From positions 124,001 through 188,000 of the forward strand of contig CAVSDB010000002.1 in assembly GCA_963726755.1 (NCBI GenBank): 64,000 nt of DNA, in the 5' to 3' direction. Below the pieces are notes generated by a model. It had not been told where the DNA came from, ran no database searches, and was given only the letters and a program-made list of their open reading frames with translations. Below are positions 62,400 through 64,000 of this stretch, piece by piece. How positions within the stretch are numbered: position 1 is the stretch's first letter; every line of letters begins with the position of its first letter. This DNA comes from DATKIY01 sp963726755. Its GTDB lineage: Bacteria > Actinomycetota > Actinomycetes > JAHEKZ01. A program made the position numbers and the translations under genes.

Positions 62400-64000
62400 T
62401 CACCTGCGTTTGAGGTATAGCGGTTCGGCGATGACTCCGTGGCGTGCGCGGATGCTGTCTCGCTCCGGTACCAGACTCATGAGGCTCCCACTGCCTGGGA
62501 CCAACTCTTCAAGCGCATCGATGCACCTCGCCACTTCGATATCCGCGCGGCTGCGTCGCGCGCGGTCCAGTGTCGACTCAATATCCGAGACCGCCTCAGA
62601 GTGTCCGAGCTGCGCCATCGCCAAGCCGGCGAGCCGTGCCGCAGTTACAGCAACCACTTGGTCCGGCGCGAGCGCAGCGAGCGAAGGACTGATCTGCCGG
62701 TAGAGGTCAAGAGCCGACTCGCTGTTCCAGGCGAGCACGAGAGCCTCGAGTTGATACACCTGGATGTCGAGCAAGGTGCGGGGGTCCAATGACCCCCTCG
62801 CCTGGTCGACCACATCGGCAATCTCCTGGGCCGCCTTGGCCGCCTCCACCGTCCCTGACTCTCTCGCTCGCCCTCGCAGTAAGGATGCCTGAGCCAAGTG
62901 CGACAACGGCCCGCCTGCGGCCCGGAGCACGCGTTCGCAGTTCACGTTCATCTCTGCCGCCATCTGCAGGTGCCCCTGTTCAAGCACAATGCCCGCTCGG
63001 TTGAGGCGGGTGATGGCTTCCCCGACGACGGTCCCACTGCGGCTGAACGCCTCCTCCGCCTCAGCGAAGCTTGCCAGGGCTGCCGGCCAATCGCCGCGAA
63101 ACATCTGATCGGTTCCGAGGTCTAAGAGCGAGGCTCCGAGCAACTCGCCGGCATCCTCGACCCGAAGAATCTCAATCGCCTCCTTGACGGCGATTTCGGC
63201 ATCCCGGCGATGCGCCAAGGTTCGCGACAGGTATGCCTGCAGAAGGGCTTCGGCCAGGAGCACCGGACTGTCCAAGACGCGAGCTTGGCTAAGGGCATGC
63301 TCGGCGTCGGCGCTGCTCTCCTGGGATTTCTCTTGGAAGCATCGGGCCGAGGCACGCTCGATCAACAGTCGCGTCCGTACCTCCAAGGATGTGCGTCCCG
63401 AGACGCCATCCAGCAGATGGAGACCTTGGTTTGCCCATCGGACGGCCAACGAGTACTGGCCACGCCGACCTTCGACCTGACTACGCAAAGCAAGGACACG
63501 CGCTTGTTCTACCGCGCTCCTCCCCTGCAGCGCCCTCCCGAACGATCGCGAGGCGTCGGCCTGGTCTCCCGCCATGGCCTGCGCTGCTGCTAGCCGTTCC
63601 CAGGTCCGTGCTTGGTAACGCGAAGAGCGACCAGCGCGGGCGCTTGAGACAACGGAGAATCTCGCGCACTCGACGGCCTCTTGTGCCGCCCCAAGTCTCA
63701 ACGCCGCCTCGTAGGCGCGGTCTAGCCAAGGTAGGGCTGCGCCATCACGCCGGCCCATCGCCAGGTGTCGACCTACCAGCGCCGCGGAAATCGACTGGCG
63801 GTCCTCGGCATTGCCGGCGGCTTTTGACAACGCGCGCCCGGCCCGAGCATGAATTCGGAGTCGCTCAGCGTGCGGCAAGCCTTCGTAGGCCACCAGCCGG
63901 ACCAGATCGTGGCGAAAGGTGAGGCCGTCTCCATTGACGACGACGAACTCGGCAAGTGCGTCCCACCCACCCCGCAACTGAGACAGATCACGATCAACTG
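62400..64000 (-). CDS. C-terminal part of an ATPase/TPR regulator (cut at right edge)
   Basis: About 534 codons to the right edge, open beyond it (VDRDLSQLRGGWDALAEF). The first 60 residues (GDGLTFRHDLVRLVAYEGLPHAERLRIHARAGRAL) are the winged-helix end of the AAA ATPase region found in class III adenylate cyclases and large LuxR regulators; the rest is a long helical TPR array. The identity of the N-terminal output domain lies outside the window. Unbroken. Confidence 0.7.
   Translation of the reverse strand, partial: VDRDLSQLRGGWDALAEFVVVNGDGLTFRHDLVRLVAYEGLPHAERLRIHARAGRALSKAAGNAEDRQSISAALVGRHLAMGRRDGAALPWLDRAYEAALRLGAAQEAVECARFSVVSSARAGRSSRYQARTWERLAAAQAMAGDQADASRSFGRALQGRSAVEQARVLALRSQVEGRRGQYSLAVRWANQGLHLLDGVSGRTSLEVRTRLLIERASARCFQEKSQESSADAEHALSQARVLDSPVLLAEALLQAYLSRTLAHRRDAEIAVKEAIEILRVEDAGELLGASLLDLGTDQMFRGDWPAALASFAEAEEAFSRSGTVVGEAITRLNRAGIVLEQGHLQMAAEMNVNCERVLRAAGGPLSHLAQASLLRGRARESGTVEAAKAAQEIADVVDQARGSLDPRTLLDIQVYQLEALVLAWNSESALDLYRQISPSLAALAPDQVVAVTAARLAGLAMAQLGHSEAVSDIESTLDRARRSRADIEVARCIDALEELVPGSGSLMSLVPERDSIRARHGVIAEPLYLKRR

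Overview
The window is a stretch of core chromosome from a high-GC actinobacterium (Actinomycetota). The evidence is gene content and order: smc, mutM-rnc-rpmF-DUF177-SepIVA-coaD-rsmD-recG, rpmB/thiL, ddl-gpsA-plsC-fbiD, HU-leuD-leuC facing an IclR regulator, gltX with tRNA-Glu and tRNA-Gln, ilvB-ilvN-ilvC-serA-leuB-ilvE, gatC-gatA-gatB, a GGDEF-EAL gene beside ligA, mnmA-iscS and etfA-etfB. This closely follows the order familiar from Streptomyces and relatives. FbiD (coenzyme F420), a SepIVA-like division protein and an HU with a long Lys/Ala/Pro tail also fit. I cannot name the genus. I see no phage, transposon, CRISPR array or plasmid gene.

Layout. 1-12 kb: chromosome condensation (smc), an arginase-family enzyme, base-excision repair and RNA processing (mutM, rnc), ribosomal proteins L32 and L28, CoA synthesis, rRNA methylation, fork rescue (recG) and a FakA-like fatty-acid kinase. 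12-18 kb: thiL, an Lrp-type ligand domain, ddl, gpsA, plsC and fbiD. 18-20 kb: a small accessory group (lipoprotein, TMEM175-type channel, DUF1269 protein) with two sequences resembling DosR boxes. 20-23.5 kb: HU and leuCD with their IclR regulator. 23.5-34 kb: accessory metabolism and envelope genes (methyltransferase, sarcosine-oxidase-like flavoenzyme, gltX and tRNAs, a fumarylacetoacetate-hydrolase-family enzyme, a kinase-flippase membrane protein, two PAP2 phosphatases, an OafA-type acyltransferase). 34-46 kb: branched-chain amino acid and serine synthesis (cimA, ilvE, leuB, serA, ilvCNB, ilvD). 46-52 kb: trmB, a BNR-propeller protein, a MoaD-like protein, a 2-hydroxyacid dehydrogenase and gatBAC. 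52-64 kb: c-di-GMP turnover, ligA, a MetE-like protein, mnmA, iscS, etfAB and the C-terminal part of a TPR/ATPase regulator.

The genes form two large functional blocks. One makes isoleucine, valine and leucine: citramalate synthase, acetolactate synthase, ketol-acid reductoisomerase, dihydroxyacid dehydratase, isopropylmalate isomerase and dehydrogenase, and the aminotransferase. Leader-peptide/terminator structures lie in front of both ilvB and cimA. The other concerns Glu/Gln-tRNA: GluRS, both tRNAs and the GatCAB amidotransferase, which fits the indirect route to Gln-tRNA.

Read the coordinates with this caveat: more than half of the genes, including essential ones such as gltX, ligA and smc, change reading frame one or more times, and conserved sequence continues in the new frame. 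This looks like uncorrected insertion/deletion error (for example a long-read assembly), not gene decay. Such genes are listed once over their whole span with approximate frameshift positions. The stretch from about 58.1 kb to 64 kb and the 2.1-kb GGDEF-EAL gene are free of shifts.

The most interesting unexplained signals are in non-coding DNA: a nested palindrome array at 52446-52574, three regularly spaced palindromes upstream of etfB, a likely attenuator before cimA, and the two DosR-like boxes.
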